This document shows, piece after piece, positions 46,516 through 55,982 of a stretch of 64,000 bases of DNA (within the stretch, counting starts at the first letter, position 1; the number at the start of each line of letters is the position of its first letter). The translations under genes and the position numbers were made by a program. The notes under the pieces are model-generated. The model was given only the letters and a program-made list of their open reading frames with translations, had not been told where the DNA came from and made no database searches. Source of the stretch: Arthrobacter gallicola (lineage in GTDB: Bacteria; Actinomycetota; Actinomycetes; Actinomycetales; Micrococcaceae); the NCBI RefSeq assembly GCF_014836775.1, contig NZ_JACSQD010000005.1:278221-342220 (forward strand). Direction: 5' to 3'.

Positions 46516-47223
46516 ATGACAGCAAACCCGGTCCCATCCATACTGTCCACGCTGCGGACGGAGCAGGCAACCTCGCCCGCCCTGATCTGGTACGGCGAGG
46601 AGGGAGAACGCGTCGAACTTTCGGGACGGGTCCTGGATAACTGGGTCGCCAAAACCTCGAATTTTGCCATCGACGAGCTGGACGTTGAGCCGGGGACCAT
46701 CGTGCAGCTGGAGCTGCCCGTGCACTGGAAGGCCCTGGTCTGGGCCCTCGCGGCGTGGCAAACCGGCTGCATACTCTCCCTATCGGCCGCCTCAGGGGCC
46801 GGCGTTAGGGTCACCACGGCAGAACTTGAACCGCAGGCGCCGGGCGAACTGGTGGTTGCGGTGGCGCTGCCCGCCCTGGCAATGGCGTGGCCCGGCAGCC
46901 TTCCGCCCGGGGCCGTGGACTACACGGCAGAAGTCCGGTCCTTCGCGGACACCTACACGGGGCCGGAGCTCCCGGCAGGCAACGGGGACGCCCTGGTGGC
47001 CGGCCCGGACACGGAGGCAATTCCATTCAGCGCCCTCCCGGCTCCGGCAGCCGGCGGACCCCAGGTCCTGCTCGCCCCGGCAGAGGCGGGGCTTGAGAAG
47101 GTCCTGGGAGCAGCGCTGCAGACCTGGTCCACCGGCGGGACGATTGTTCTGTCAGGGGCTGGGGTCCAGGTCCCGGAACGGACCCTGACGGCAGAGCGGG
47201 TTACTGCTCGGCTTGAGGCTTGA
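46516..47223 (+). CDS. TIGR03089 family protein
   Basis: 235 residues from ATG 46516. The family resembles the N-terminal part of AMP-binding enzymes (PALIWYGEEGERVELSGRVLDNWVAKTSNF) but lacks the full adenylation motifs, so enzymatic activity is not expected. Found next to the LCP and GtrA genes in many actinobacteria, including Mycobacterium. A TATAGA box at 46411-46416 may be its -10. The 3' end overlaps the convergent gtrA-type gene by 23 nt. Function unknown. Confidence 0.87.
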   Translation: MTANPVPSILSTLRTEQATSPALIWYGEEGERVELSGRVLDNWVAKTSNFAIDELDVEPGTIVQLELPVHWKALVWALAAWQTGCILSLSAASGAGVRVTTAELEPQAPGELVVAVALPALAMAWPGSLPPGAVDYTAEVRSFADTYTGPELPAGNGDALVAGPDTEAIPFSALPAPAAGGPQVLLAPAEAGLEKVLGAALQTWSTGGTIVLSGAGVQVPERTLTAERVTARLEA

Positions 47224-47767
47224 GCTGCTGAGGAGCCTCTGCCGTCCTGTCTGAGCCGGCGGGCGCGTCGAGTTCCTTGGACGGGTCCATGGTCATTTCC
47301 ATGGCCAGTTCCCGGGCGTCCTCATCCGCCGAACTGTTGAATACCCAGTAGCGGTAGGCAAAGAACCGGACAACGGTCGCGACGCAGATCCCGAGGACAC
47401 CGGCCATAAACAGGGTGCGGTTATCCGTGATGCCCATCGGATAGCGGGCAATCCAGGTGAAGCCGGTGGAGATGAAGATGCCAATCCCGTTGATCAGGAT
47501 GAACTGCACAAATTCACGGGCCGCGTTGCTCTGCCGGCGGTGCCGGAAGGTCCACCACCGGTTCGCGACCCAGGAGAAGAGCGTTGCTATCGTGGCGCCG
47601 GCAAACCGTGCCTTCGCCGGGCTGCCTTCCATGATGGAGTGCATAAAGATCCAGGTCAGGCCGTTGTCCACCACGAATGCGACAGCGCCGACGGTGCCGA
47701 ACTTGGCGACCTCGCGCCAGAATGCAGACGCCAGTCCCCGAAGCCAGGAAATAAATGTTGTGATCAT
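47201..47767 (-). CDS. GtrA-family membrane protein
   Basis: 188 residues from ATG 47767 (GGAGG 4 nt upstream). The open frame runs much further upstream across purK, and that part is a shadow. Four membrane helices with the family pattern FGTVGAVAFVVDNGLTWIF, ANRWWTFRHR and FFAYRYWVF. GtrA proteins are thought to move polyprenyl-phosphate-linked sugars across the membrane or assist such transfer. Acidic C-terminal tail. It fits the glycan theme of the neighbouring genes. Confidence 0.92.
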   Translation of the reverse strand: MITTFISWLRGLASAFWREVAKFGTVGAVAFVVDNGLTWIFMHSIMEGSPAKARFAGATIATLFSWVANRWWTFRHRRQSNAAREFVQFILINGIGIFISTGFTWIARYPMGITDNRTLFMAGVLGICVATVVRFFAYRYWVFNSSADEDARELAMEMTMDPSKELDAPAGSDRTAEAPQQLKPQAEQ

Positions 47768-47932
47768 GACCCTCCGCGGCCAATCATGCCCGGGCGGATC
47801 TCCCGGCCGGACGAAGCTGCCGCCGTGCAGGGCAGGGCGGAAAGGACATACTTTACCCGCCCTTGATGGGAATTCGCCGGGTGCCGGAGCCGGGGCTCTA
47901 TGACGCAGAGCGGGAAAAGCCGGCGATTTCGG

Positions 47933-47938
47933 TACCCT
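47933..47938 (+). promoter_or_regulatory. -10 element for purK (leaderless)
   Basis: TACCCT ends 6 nt before the purK GTG. Confidence 0.4.
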
Positions 47939-47944
47939 GTAGAG

Positions 47945-49129
47945 GTGAGATTTCCAATTATTGGCGTTGTCGGAGGCGGCCAGCTGGCCCGGATGATGGC
48001 CCCCGCGGCCACGCAGCTTGGTTTTGAGCTGCGCGTCCTGGCCGAAGGCCCGGACGTATCCGCCGTAGCTGCAGTGTCCAACGCCGTCGTAGGCGACTAC
48101 ACCGATTATCAGACGCTCCTGGCCTTCGCCCGGGACGTGGATGTCCTGACTTTCGACCACGAGCATGTCCCGGCGGATCATCTGCGGGCACTGCTGGCCG
48201 AAGGCATCAACGTCCAGCCGGGTCCTGATGCCCTGCTCCATGCCCAGGACAAACTGGTGATGCGTGCCGCCGTCGACCGTCTGGGCCTGCCCAACCCACG
48301 CTGGGCTGCCGTGTCCACGGTGGCGGACCTGGTCGATTTCGGCAAGGCGGCCGGGTGGCCGGTTGTGCTGAAGACCCCCCGCGGAGGTTATGACGGCAAG
48401 GGCGTGCGCATCATCGAGGATGCAGCCGGCGCGGCTGAGGCAGCTGACTGGTTCACCGGTTCGCCCCTGCTCGCTGAGGAAAAGGTTCCGTTCACCCGTG
48501 AACTCTCTGCCCTGATCGCCCGGACCCCGGGCGGAGAGAGCGTTGCCTGGCCGGTGGTCCACTCGATCCAGGTCAACGGGGTGTGCGATGAAGTCATCGC
48601 TCCCGCACAGGATCTGGACCCCGCGACCGCCGCCGCCGCTTCAGCCGCTGCCCTGCGGCTGGCGGATGAGCTTAACGTCACCGGCGTGATGGCTGCTGAG
48701 CTCTTTGAGACTCCCGGCCGCGGACCTGGCTTTTTGGTCAATGAGCTGGCCATGCGCCCGCATAATTCCGGCCACTGGACCATGGACGGCTCCGTCACGG
48801 GTCAGTTCGAGCAGCACCTCCGCGCCGTCCTGGACCTTCCGCTCGGCGCGGCCGGTCTGCTGGGCAGCGTCACCGTGATGAAGAACTTCCTGGGCGGGGA
48901 CAACCCGGATCTTTTCACCGGCACCAGGCTCGCAATGGCCGCTGTGCCTGAAGCCAAGGTCCATAATTACGGCAAGTCAGTGCGCCCCGGCCGGAAAATC
49001 GGCCACGTCAACGTGGTGGGGGCAGCGGCAGCGGATCTGCCCGCGGTCCGGCGCAGCGCCGAGCGGGCTGCCGGAATCATCCGCGACGGCCGCGAAGCCA
49101 ACCAGGAACCAAACGAGGAGTTGTCATGA
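47945..49129 (+). CDS. purK: N5-carboxyaminoimidazole ribonucleotide synthase
   Basis: ATP-grasp enzyme that carboxylates AIR with bicarbonate to N5-CAIR in purine synthesis. 394 residues from GTG 47945; the longer ATG-started frame lacks support. Motifs: [13 protein letters not shown] at the N-terminus, [12 protein letters not shown] (ATP-grasp loop), EELF-type region VMAAELFET, and [14 protein letters not shown]. The purE start overlaps the stop by 4 nt (ATGA). Confidence 0.96.
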   Translation: MRFPIIGVVGGGQLARMMAPAATQLGFELRVLAEGPDVSAVAAVSNAVVGDYTDYQTLLAFARDVDVLTFDHEHVPADHLRALLAEGINVQPGPDALLHAQDKLVMRAAVDRLGLPNPRWAAVSTVADLVDFGKAAGWPVVLKTPRGGYDGKGVRIIEDAAGAAEAADWFTGSPLLAEEKVPFTRELSALIARTPGGESVAWPVVHSIQVNGVCDEVIAPAQDLDPATAAAASAAALRLADELNVTGVMAAELFETPGRGPGFLVNELAMRPHNSGHWTMDGSVTGQFEQHLRAVLDLPLGAAGLLGSVTVMKNFLGGDNPDLFTGTRLAMAAVPEAKVHNYGKSVRPGRKIGHVNVVGAAAADLPAVRRSAERAAGIIRDGREANQEPNEELS

Positions 49130-49653
49130 GCACCGCCAAGACGCCGCTGGTCGGCCTGGTCATGGGGTCCGATTCGGACTGGCCCGTGATGGACGCTGCG
49201 GCCGCGGCCCTGGCCGAGTTCGGCATTCCGTTTGAGGCAGACGTTGTCTCCGCCCACCGCATGCCCGCAGAAATGATTGCCTACGGCCAGGAAGCCCACA
49301 CCCGCGGTCTGCGGGTCCTCATCGCCGGCGCCGGCGGTGCCGCGCACCTGCCCGGCATGCTGGCCGCAGTGACTCCGCTGCCGGTGATCGGCGTCCCCGT
49401 CCCGCTGAAGTACCTTGACGGCATGGATTCCCTCCTCTCGATCGTCCAGATGCCGGCCGGGGTTCCCGTCGCAACCGTCTCCATTGGCGGTGCCCGCAAT
49501 GCAGGTCTCCTGGCGGTCCGTATGCTGGCCTCGGGCACGGACCCGCTGGCCGCGAAACTCCAGCAGCAGCTCATCGACTTCGCCGGGGAACTCCGTCAGA
49601 GTGCCATGGCCAAGGGTGCGCGGCTGCGTACTTCGGTCGCGGAAAGCGTCTAG
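49126..49653 (+). CDS. purE: N5-carboxyaminoimidazole ribonucleotide mutase
   Basis: Converts N5-CAIR to CAIR, the step after PurK. 175 residues with the class I signature [20 protein letters not shown] (catalytic His), [13 protein letters not shown] and the GVPV loop. Coupled to purK by a 4-nt overlap and followed by an LCP gene after 9 nt. Confidence 0.97.
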   Translation: MSTAKTPLVGLVMGSDSDWPVMDAAAAALAEFGIPFEADVVSAHRMPAEMIAYGQEAHTRGLRVLIAGAGGAAHLPGMLAAVTPLPVIGVPVPLKYLDGMDSLLSIVQMPAGVPVATVSIGGARNAGLLAVRMLASGTDPLAAKLQQQLIDFAGELRQSAMAKGARLRTSVAESV

Positions 49654-49662
49654 GGACTGAGG

Positions 49663-51285
49663 ATGGGCAGGACAGAGACGAGGGCCGCAGTCTTTACGGA
49701 TCCAGTCCGCTATCCGCAGTCTGCGTCCCCCCGGGTGCGCACCAAGCGCGCATTTGTCCTCCTGCTGCTGACCCTGGTCCTGCCTGGGTCAGCGCAGGTG
49801 GTAGCCGGTGACCGGCGGCTGGGACGGCGCGCCCTCCAGGTCACGTTCACTGTCTGGGCGGCCCTCCTTGCGGTGCTGATCCTGGCCTTCACCAACCGGA
49901 TCCTGCTGGTGAACATTTTCACCAAGGGCTGGATTTCGTTCCTTCTGATGGCCGCCCTGGCCCTGCTGGCGGTGGGCTGGGCGCTGCTCTTCCTGAACAC
50001 TTTCCGCATCATCCGGCCACCGCTGCTGCAGCGCAGCGTCCGCCCCGCAGTTGCCGGCACCATGGTGGTGCTGATGGTCCTCACCAGCGGCGCGCTGGCC
50101 TACGGCGCCTGGCTGCTCAATGTCAGCCGGCAGACCTTTAGCAGCATTTTTGCCTCCGGACCGGCGTTCGAGCCGGTGGACGGCCGCTACAACTTCCTGC
50201 TGCTGGGCGGGGACGCCGGAGCGGACCGCACCGGCCTGCGCCCGGACAGCATGTCCGTCTTCAGCGTTGACGCGAAGACCGGCCAGATTGTCACCTTCGG
50301 CCTCCCCCGCAACTTCCAGAACGCGCCTTTTACCGAGGATTCTCCGCTCTGGGAGGTCTACCCCGAAGGGTATAACTGCGGAGACGAGTGCATCCTGAAC
50401 AGCCTCTACCCCGTTGTCACCGATAGCTACGCCGATCTCTATCCGGACTCCGCGGACCCGGGGGCAGAAGCCATGATGGACGCGGCCGGCGGCATCCTCG
50501 GCCTGGAAATCCAGTCCTACGTCATTGTGGACATGGAAGGTTTTTCCACGCTGATCGACGCCATGGGCGGCGTGAAGATCAATGCCGGCGGATGGGTCCC
50601 CATCACAGCAGCGGAAATCCCGGGCACCACCCAGCACTATCCGCCGGACGGCTGGATTGCCCCAGGGCTGCAGACAATGGACGGTTACACCGCCCTCTGG
50701 TACGCCCGGTCACGGGAATTCGTCACCGACTACCACCGGATCGCCCGGCAGCAGTGCGTCCAGCAAGCCATGGTGGCCCAGCTGGACCCCGCCACCCTGC
50801 TCACCCGGTTCCAGGCCATTGCCTCAGCCGGTGAACAGGTGGTGCACACGGATATCCCGCAGGATCAGCTCGGCAGCTTCATTGACCTGGCCCTGAAGTC
50901 CAAGGACCACGAGGTCCAGCGCATGACCATCGGTCCGCCCGATTTTGGCACGGCAGCGGATAACTTCGTGACCTACCCGGACTTCGACCTCATCCATACC
51001 CGGGTGCAGGAAGTGCTGGCCGAGTCCTCAGCCACCGCCGAAGCCACCGGTTCAGCCGGCGCCGACACCGCTGCGCCGGCCCCCGCAGAACCGGAGGACA
51101 ACGCCCCCGCCGCCGATGAGCCGGCCGATCAGCCAGCCGGTGACGTTCCTGCTGCTGAGCCCGTTACCCCGTCAACCGACGCCCCGGAGATCACCGAGGA
51201 TTACCTGCAGGAGCTTGCTAGGATCGGCGATAGCGCCACGCTCGGCATGCTCCTGGACAACAACGGCAACTGCAGCGCGGGCTAA
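49663..51285 (+). CDS. LytR-CpsA-Psr (LCP) family protein
   Basis: 540 residues. Three N-terminal hydrophobic segments (about 25-45, 60-80, 125-145) are followed by an extracytoplasmic LCP domain: FLLLGGDAGADRTGLRPDSM, the conserved arginines in YARSREFVTDYHRIARQQ, and DIPQDQLGSF. An Ala/Pro/Glu-rich region (about 455-515) ends the protein. LCP enzymes attach lipid-linked glycopolymers (teichoic or teichuronic acids, arabinogalactan in relatives) to peptidoglycan. It lies 9 nt after purE; a nearby homologue in Mycobacterium is called cpsA. Confidence 0.93.
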   Translation: MGRTETRAAVFTDPVRYPQSASPRVRTKRAFVLLLLTLVLPGSAQVVAGDRRLGRRALQVTFTVWAALLAVLILAFTNRILLVNIFTKGWISFLLMAALALLAVGWALLFLNTFRIIRPPLLQRSVRPAVAGTMVVLMVLTSGALAYGAWLLNVSRQTFSSIFASGPAFEPVDGRYNFLLLGGDAGADRTGLRPDSMSVFSVDAKTGQIVTFGLPRNFQNAPFTEDSPLWEVYPEGYNCGDECILNSLYPVVTDSYADLYPDSADPGAEAMMDAAGGILGLEIQSYVIVDMEGFSTLIDAMGGVKINAGGWVPITAAEIPGTTQHYPPDGWIAPGLQTMDGYTALWYARSREFVTDYHRIARQQCVQQAMVAQLDPATLLTRFQAIASAGEQVVHTDIPQDQLGSFIDLALKSKDHEVQRMTIGPPDFGTAADNFVTYPDFDLIHTRVQEVLAESSATAEATGSAGADTAAPAPAEPEDNAPAADEPADQPAGDVPAAEPVTPSTDAPEITEDYLQELARIGDSATLGMLLDNNGNCSAG

Positions 51286-51345
51286 CTGACGATTTCCCGC
51301 ACACCGCTGCCGTCCAGGCAGGTGCGAAGCATTTGAAAGAGGACC

Positions 51346-52671
51346 ATGTATCTGCTCGCCGGAGTTCTCCGCCCGTACGCGTGGGGATCAATGACCGCCA
51401 TGGCCGAGCTTTTCGGCCGGGACCCCAGCGGGGAGCCGGAGGCCGAGCTCTGGTTCGGTGCACACCCCGGTGCCCCATCCCGGGTTGTTGAGCCCCAGGG
51501 TGCCGCGGAGACACTGGATGAGCTCATTGCGGCGGACCCGGAGGCCACACTTGGCCGGGCAGCCGTGGCTGAGCACGGGCCGGCACTTCCCTTCCTGGCC
51601 AAGCTGCTTGCGGCCGGATCACCCTTGTCCCTGCAGGTGCACCCGACCCGGGAACAGGCCGAAGCCGGCTTCGCCGCCGAGGAAGCGGCCGGCGTCGACC
51701 GGTCCGCCTCCGACCGCAACTACAAGGACGCTAACCACAAGCCGGAAATGATTTTCGCGCTGACCCCGTTCGAGGCGCTGTGCGGCTTCCGCGCACCCGC
51801 CGACGCCGCCGCGCTCTTCCGTTCCCTGGCCCGGCTGGTTGAAGCATCCGGCCGCCCCTCCCCCGCCCTGCTGACCGAGACTGCGTCTGATCTGGAGTCC
51901 GGGAGGCCCGCCGCGGAAAAACTGGAGAAGGTGTTCCGCCGCCTGATCAGCGGCGGCGAAGAGGTGCGGGACGCCGTCTCCACCACTGCGGACACGGTCC
52001 GCAGCCTCGGCGCCGGGCCGCTGACGGAACTGGACCCGGCCCTGGCTGCCATCAGTGGACTGGACGATTATTATCCCGAAGATCCGGGTGTCCTCATCTC
52101 CCTGCTGCTCAACCGGGTTTCGCTGCAGCCGGGAGAGGCCATTTATCTGCCGGCAGGCAACATCCACGCCTACCTCAGCGGCCTGGGGGTTGAGGTCATG
52201 GCTTCCTCGGATAACGTGCTCCGCGGCGGCCTGACGCCCAAGCATGTGGATATCCCGGAGCTGCTGAAAACCGTTGATTTCCAGCCGCTGGGAGTTCCCC
52301 GCATGGAAGCCGGGTACACGGCACTGGGACAGGAAATCTACCAGCCACCCTTCAGTGACTTCTCCCTGCAGCGGCTGGAACTGGCCCAGTCCGAGGCCAC
52401 ACCCAGTATGTCCGCGGCCGACGTCCCGGTCCTGCAGAACGGCCCTACCCTGGTGATCGCCCTGCGGGGATCGCTGGTCCTGGACACACCAAAACAGGAT
52501 CTTGTTCTGAACCCCGGGGACTGCGCCTTCATCCCGGCGGACGAAGCGCCGGTGATCGCAAAGCTTGCGGCCCATTCGGCACAGCACGACGACGGCGCCC
52601 TCGCCTTCGCGGTGACGGCCGGCATGGTCCCGCTGCCGGGGAGCCCGGACGAACCGCAGCTGGAACTCTAG
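51346..52671 (+). CDS. manA: Mannose-6-phosphate isomerase, class I
   Basis: Interconverts fructose 6-phosphate and mannose 6-phosphate, supplying GDP-mannose and polyprenyl-phosphate-mannose, and hence pmt. 441 residues in the type I cupin fold. Zinc ligands and catalytic motifs: LSLQVHPTREQA, NHKPEMIFAL, LPAGNIHAYLSGLGVEVMASSDNVLRGG (conserved Arg). ATG 51346 has AGAGGA 6 nt upstream. The stop overlaps that of the convergent FemAB-type gene by 4 bp. Confidence 0.95.
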   Translation: MYLLAGVLRPYAWGSMTAMAELFGRDPSGEPEAELWFGAHPGAPSRVVEPQGAAETLDELIAADPEATLGRAAVAEHGPALPFLAKLLAAGSPLSLQVHPTREQAEAGFAAEEAAGVDRSASDRNYKDANHKPEMIFALTPFEALCGFRAPADAAALFRSLARLVEASGRPSPALLTETASDLESGRPAAEKLEKVFRRLISGGEEVRDAVSTTADTVRSLGAGPLTELDPALAAISGLDDYYPEDPGVLISLLLNRVSLQPGEAIYLPAGNIHAYLSGLGVEVMASSDNVLRGGLTPKHVDIPELLKTVDFQPLGVPRMEAGYTALGQEIYQPPFSDFSLQRLELAQSEATPSMSAADVPVLQNGPTLVIALRGSLVLDTPKQDLVLNPGDCAFIPADEAPVIAKLAAHSAQHDDGALAFAVTAGMVPLPGSPDEPQLEL

Positions 52672-53705
52672 CGGCGGGTACCCCGGAGCCGTCCGCGGAG
52701 CCCGGACACAGCGCCGCGGGCCTTGCGGAGCGCCGTCTTTGCCAGCGGCAGCGCGGTCGTGAAGACGGGATACAGCGGGGACAGAGGTTTATCCCACGTC
52801 CCGGCCAGCAGATCCTCGTGCTGCGCCCAGCCCATCTTGAACTTGGACACGCCGTCGTTCAGCAGCCCGTTGAAGTCATACCGGGTGATCCCGCGTTCCT
52901 TCATTTCCCGGATCGCGAGCCATTTCAGGGCGTAGTTGGCCCGCAGGCGTTCACCCTCCTCGCTCATGCCGCCGTAGAGCTCAAAGGCGGTGTACTCACT
53001 GGCCGAAAGCCACAGGAAGGCCACTACCTCCTTGTCCTTCGTGAAGGCTGCGTAGACCGGTGAAGCTGCTCCGAGGTTGTCGAAGATGTCCTCGTAATAA
53101 GCGTCCTCGTGGATGCCGAAACCCGCCCGCTCCGCGGTCTGCTTGTAGACAGCCAGGCACAGGGGAAGCTCTTCGCGGGTAACCGCCCGGTAGTCCAGGT
53201 CCTCCCGGCCGGACTTGCGGATGTACTGCCGGTGCTTTTTACTCATTCCGGCCAGCAGATCGTCCTCGCTGAGCGCGAGGTCCAGGATCAGGGTGCGCGG
53301 AATGAGGATGGTGTTGGCACTGTGCCGGAAGCCCGCGCCGGGCAGCACCGCCGCCGGGCCGGACTCAGCGTCCCAGTCCGGTTCGATCGTCAGTGCCACG
53401 GCGCGGTGGGTTTGTTTCGCATACGCCGCAACGGCGTCGAGCAGCTGCGTTTCCCGCCCTGCCTCCCCCTGCGGCCCGCGCGGAATGTACGCCAGTGCAC
53501 GGAAGGGGAAAGGCAGCCGGCGGATGAGCAGCTGGGCGCTGCCCACCACCTCGCCGCCGTCGGAAATCAGCAGGCGGTCAGCGCGCCAGCCGTGGTCAGC
53601 CTTCGTTTTCCCCCAGCCCCACAGCTGCTGCGGGTGTCCGTTGAACCGGTTGACATACTCGTCCCAGGCGGACGGATCAGTGCAGGGAGTAACGCTCAGA
53701 GTCAT
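52668..53705 (-). CDS. FemAB-type peptidoglycan bridge aminoacyltransferase
   Basis: 345 residues from ATG 53705; a TAGGCT box 7 nt upstream supports this leaderless start over the longer frame. Two GNAT-like halves are visible: WDEYVNRFNGHPQQLWGWGKTK at the N-terminus, MSKKHRQYIRKSGREDLDYRAV in the middle, and TAFELYGGMSEEGERLRANYALKW with YDFNGL near the end. This class adds amino acids from aminoacyl-tRNA to lipid II, forming the interpeptide bridge found in Arthrobacter-type walls. The exact residue added cannot be predicted. Confidence 0.9.
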   Translation of the reverse strand: MTLSVTPCTDPSAWDEYVNRFNGHPQQLWGWGKTKADHGWRADRLLISDGGEVVGSAQLLIRRLPFPFRALAYIPRGPQGEAGRETQLLDAVAAYAKQTHRAVALTIEPDWDAESGPAAVLPGAGFRHSANTILIPRTLILDLALSEDDLLAGMSKKHRQYIRKSGREDLDYRAVTREELPLCLAVYKQTAERAGFGIHEDAYYEDIFDNLGAASPVYAAFTKDKEVVAFLWLSASEYTAFELYGGMSEEGERLRANYALKWLAIREMKERGITRYDFNGLLNDGVSKFKMGWAQHEDLLAGTWDKPLSPLYPVFTTALPLAKTALRKARGAVSGLRGRLRGTRR

Positions 53706-53712
53706 GCCAACT

Positions 53713-53718
53713 AGCCTA
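53713..53718 (-). promoter_or_regulatory. -10 element for FemAB-type gene (leaderless)
   Basis: TAGGCT on the minus strand ends 7 nt before the ATG. Confidence 0.45.
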
Positions 53719-53803
53719 CGTGCAAGCCCGGGTGCGCTCGAATCCGCGGGTGCCGGCAGCAGAACGGCCGGCGGGCACCGGAGCAATACCAAGCAGCCTT
53801 TGT

Positions 53804-53809
53804 TACGCT
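53804..53809 (+). promoter_or_regulatory. -10 element for TspO-like gene (leaderless)
   Basis: TACGCT ends 5 nt before the ATG at 53815. Confidence 0.4.
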
Positions 53810-53814
53810 CGATC

Positions 53815-54672
53815 ATGGCCACTTCAACCCGCAGCACCGACAGTCCATCCGACCCGGGGAACCGCGCCGGTACTGGCCCTCAGCGCAGTGACCTGATCCG
53901 CCAGCTGACCGTCACCGTCTCCTTTGTCCTGTGCATCGCCGGTTCCGTGATCGGCGCCGGCGTCTTTGGCGGAACTCCGATTGCGGAGGCTGCCGGCGGG
54001 GCGCTCAGCGCTGATGCGACGTACCTGGCCCCGGCCAGCCCGGCTTTCTCCATCTGGTCCGTGATCTACACCGGACTCGGCGCGTACACCATCTACCAGT
54101 GGCTCCCCGCGCAGCGCAGTTCGGTCCGCCAGCGCCGCCTGGGCTGGCTCGTGGCCGCCTCACTGCTCCTCAACGCCGCGTGGATCCTGAGTGTGCAGGC
54201 CGGCTCCCTTCCACTCTCCGTGGTGGTGATTGCGGCTCTGCTGGTGGTCCTGGCCCTGATTTTCAAGCGCTACGCGCGCACCCGGCCGGACAACTGGCTG
54301 GGCGCTGTGGTGGTGGACGGCACCCTGGGCCTGTACCTGGGCTGGGTCTGCGTGGCCATCTGCGCCAACATCGCATCGGCCCTGACTTCCGGCGGGTTCG
54401 ACGGTTTTGGTCTGGACCCGGTGGTGTGGGCGGGTGCAGTGCTCGCGGCAGCTGCCGCCGTCGGCGTCGGCCTGGCCCTTTACGGCCGTGGCCGGCTGGC
54501 TCCGGCTGCCTCCCTGGCCTGGGGCCTGTCCTGGATCGCTGTGTCCCGTGTCAACGGCGAACTGCTCTCCACTGAAACGGCGGTTATGGCCGCTGTGGCC
54601 GCCGCGGTAATTGTTATCGCAACAGTTGGCGCCCGGATGGCGGAGGTCCGCCGGAAACAACCCGGACACTGA
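53815..54672 (+). CDS. TspO/MBR-family tryptophan-rich sensory protein
   Basis: 285 residues from ATG 53815. About eight membrane helices, with PAFSIWSVIYTGLGAYTIYQW at about 65-90 as the TspO-like motif and NWLGAVVVDGTLGLYLGWVCVA further on. It is much longer than classical five-helix TspO (about 160), matching the long actinobacterial group. Classical members bind porphyrins or sterols; ligand unknown here. Divergent from the FemAB-type gene with 109 nt between starts and closed by a strong bidirectional terminator. Confidence 0.85.
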   Translation: MATSTRSTDSPSDPGNRAGTGPQRSDLIRQLTVTVSFVLCIAGSVIGAGVFGGTPIAEAAGGALSADATYLAPASPAFSIWSVIYTGLGAYTIYQWLPAQRSSVRQRRLGWLVAASLLLNAAWILSVQAGSLPLSVVVIAALLVVLALIFKRYARTRPDNWLGAVVVDGTLGLYLGWVCVAICANIASALTSGGFDGFGLDPVVWAGAVLAAAAAVGVGLALYGRGRLAPAASLAWGLSWIAVSRVNGELLSTETAVMAAVAAAVIVIATVGARMAEVRRKQPGH

Positions 54673-54678
54673 CCACCC

Positions 54679-54716
54679 AAAAAGGGGAGCAGTTCCAAGG
54701 AACTGCTCCCCTTTTT
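54679..54716. terminator. Bidirectional intrinsic terminator with T7 tail
   Basis: AAAAAGGGGAGCAGTTCC (54679-54696) pairs with its complement ending in seven T on the plus strand, and the A run gives a T tail on the minus strand. It ends both the TspO-like gene and glpX and is the most classical rho-independent terminator in the window. Confidence 0.92.
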
Positions 54717-54744
54717 TTGCGTTTTTGGCGTTGCCGCCAGGCGC

Positions 54745-55773
54745 TTAGCGCAGGCGGGCGTAAGACTCCCACTTGTGTGACTGGTGTTCCCCGTCGACGA
54801 CGCGGATGGTCCCGGACTTGGAGCGCATCACGATCGACTGGGTCAGCACCCGGTCCTTCTTGTAGCGCACGCCGCGCAGCAGGTCGCCGTCGGTGATGCC
54901 GGTGGCCGCGAAGTAGCAGTTGTCGCTGGTCACCAGATCGTTGGTGGTCATCACGCGGTCCAGGTCGTGGCCGGCGTCGAGCGCCTTCTGCTTTTCTTCA
55001 TCCGAGGTGGGCCACAGGCGGCCCTGGATGACGCCGCCAAGGGTCTTGATGGCGCAGGCCGTGATGATGCCCTCCGGGGTGCCGCCGATTCCCATCAGCG
55101 CGTCGACGTCAGTGCCTTCGCGGGCTGCTGCGATTCCACCCGCAACGTCGCCGTCCATCAGCATCCGGGTGCGGGCACCGGCGTCGCGGATCTCCTGCAC
55201 CAGCGGCTTGTGCCGGTCGCGGTCAAGGATCATCACGTTGAGCTGGTTGATCTTCTTGCCCTTGGCCTTGGCGATCAGGTGCAGGTTCTGCTTCACGGGA
55301 AGGCGAAGGTCCACCATGTCAGCGGCTTCCGGCCCGGTGACCAGCTTCTCCATGTAGAACACGGCAGAAGGATCGAACATCGTGCCGCGTTCGGCCACTG
55401 CCAGCACAGCCAGTGCGTTGTTGATACCCATGGCTGTCAGGCGCGTGCCGTCGATCGGGTCCACAGCGACGTCGCACAGGGCGCCGGTGCCGTCGCCCAC
55501 GTGCTCCCCGTTGTAAAGCATGGGGGCTTCGTCCTTCTCCCCTTCACCGATGACCACAACACCGTTGAAGTGGACAGACGAGATCAGGGAACGCATCGCG
55601 TCCACGGCAGCGCCGTCGGCCGCGTTCTTGTCACCGAAACCGACCCAGTGGCCGCCGGCGATCGCCGCAGCCTCAGTCACGCGCACCAGTTCGAGCGCGA
55701 GGTTCCGGTCCGGCTCGTCGTCTCCGACTGCCAGGGCGGGTGAGAGCGTAGAGTACTGGGCACCTTGGGACAC
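54745..55773 (-). CDS. glpX: Fructose-1,6-bisphosphatase, class II
   Basis: Hydrolyses fructose 1,6-bisphosphate in gluconeogenesis. 342 residues from GTG 55773, chosen because GATGAGG lies 6 nt upstream; an ATG four codons earlier has no binding site. Motifs: GEGEKDEAPM and VDPIDGTRL (metal binding), the NVMILDRDRH segment, and GGTPEGIITACAIK. The glpX / divergent DUF4245 / fumC order is the same in mycobacteria. Confidence 0.95.
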   Translation of the reverse strand: MSQGAQYSTLSPALAVGDDEPDRNLALELVRVTEAAAIAGGHWVGFGDKNAADGAAVDAMRSLISSVHFNGVVVIGEGEKDEAPMLYNGEHVGDGTGALCDVAVDPIDGTRLTAMGINNALAVLAVAERGTMFDPSAVFYMEKLVTGPEAADMVDLRLPVKQNLHLIAKAKGKKINQLNVMILDRDRHKPLVQEIRDAGARTRMLMDGDVAGGIAAAREGTDVDALMGIGGTPEGIITACAIKTLGGVIQGRLWPTSDEEKQKALDAGHDLDRVMTTNDLVTSDNCYFAATGITDGDLLRGVRYKKDRVLTQSIVMRSKSGTIRVVDGEHQSHKWESYARLR

Positions 55774-55982
55774 GTTTAACCTCATCTTTGAAATTCGGGT
55801 TCCGGCCGTTCGGTGAGTGACACCGCGCAGCCCCCCGCTGGCTGATCCTTGGTTTGATCATAGTCGCCAACTGCTTCGGAGCGCCGCAGCCATCACCTTT
55901 TTACGCCCTCAGGCCTCAGCACCGGAACTCTGAAAAGCGCCCGGAATAGGTCTTGCCGGGCCGCATAGGCGATCATGGAAGA

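Noticed and set aside
47768..48562. N-terminal extension of the GtrA-type protein
   Set aside because: The open frame continues upstream but runs antisense through purK, and a proper ATG with GGAGG lies at 47767.
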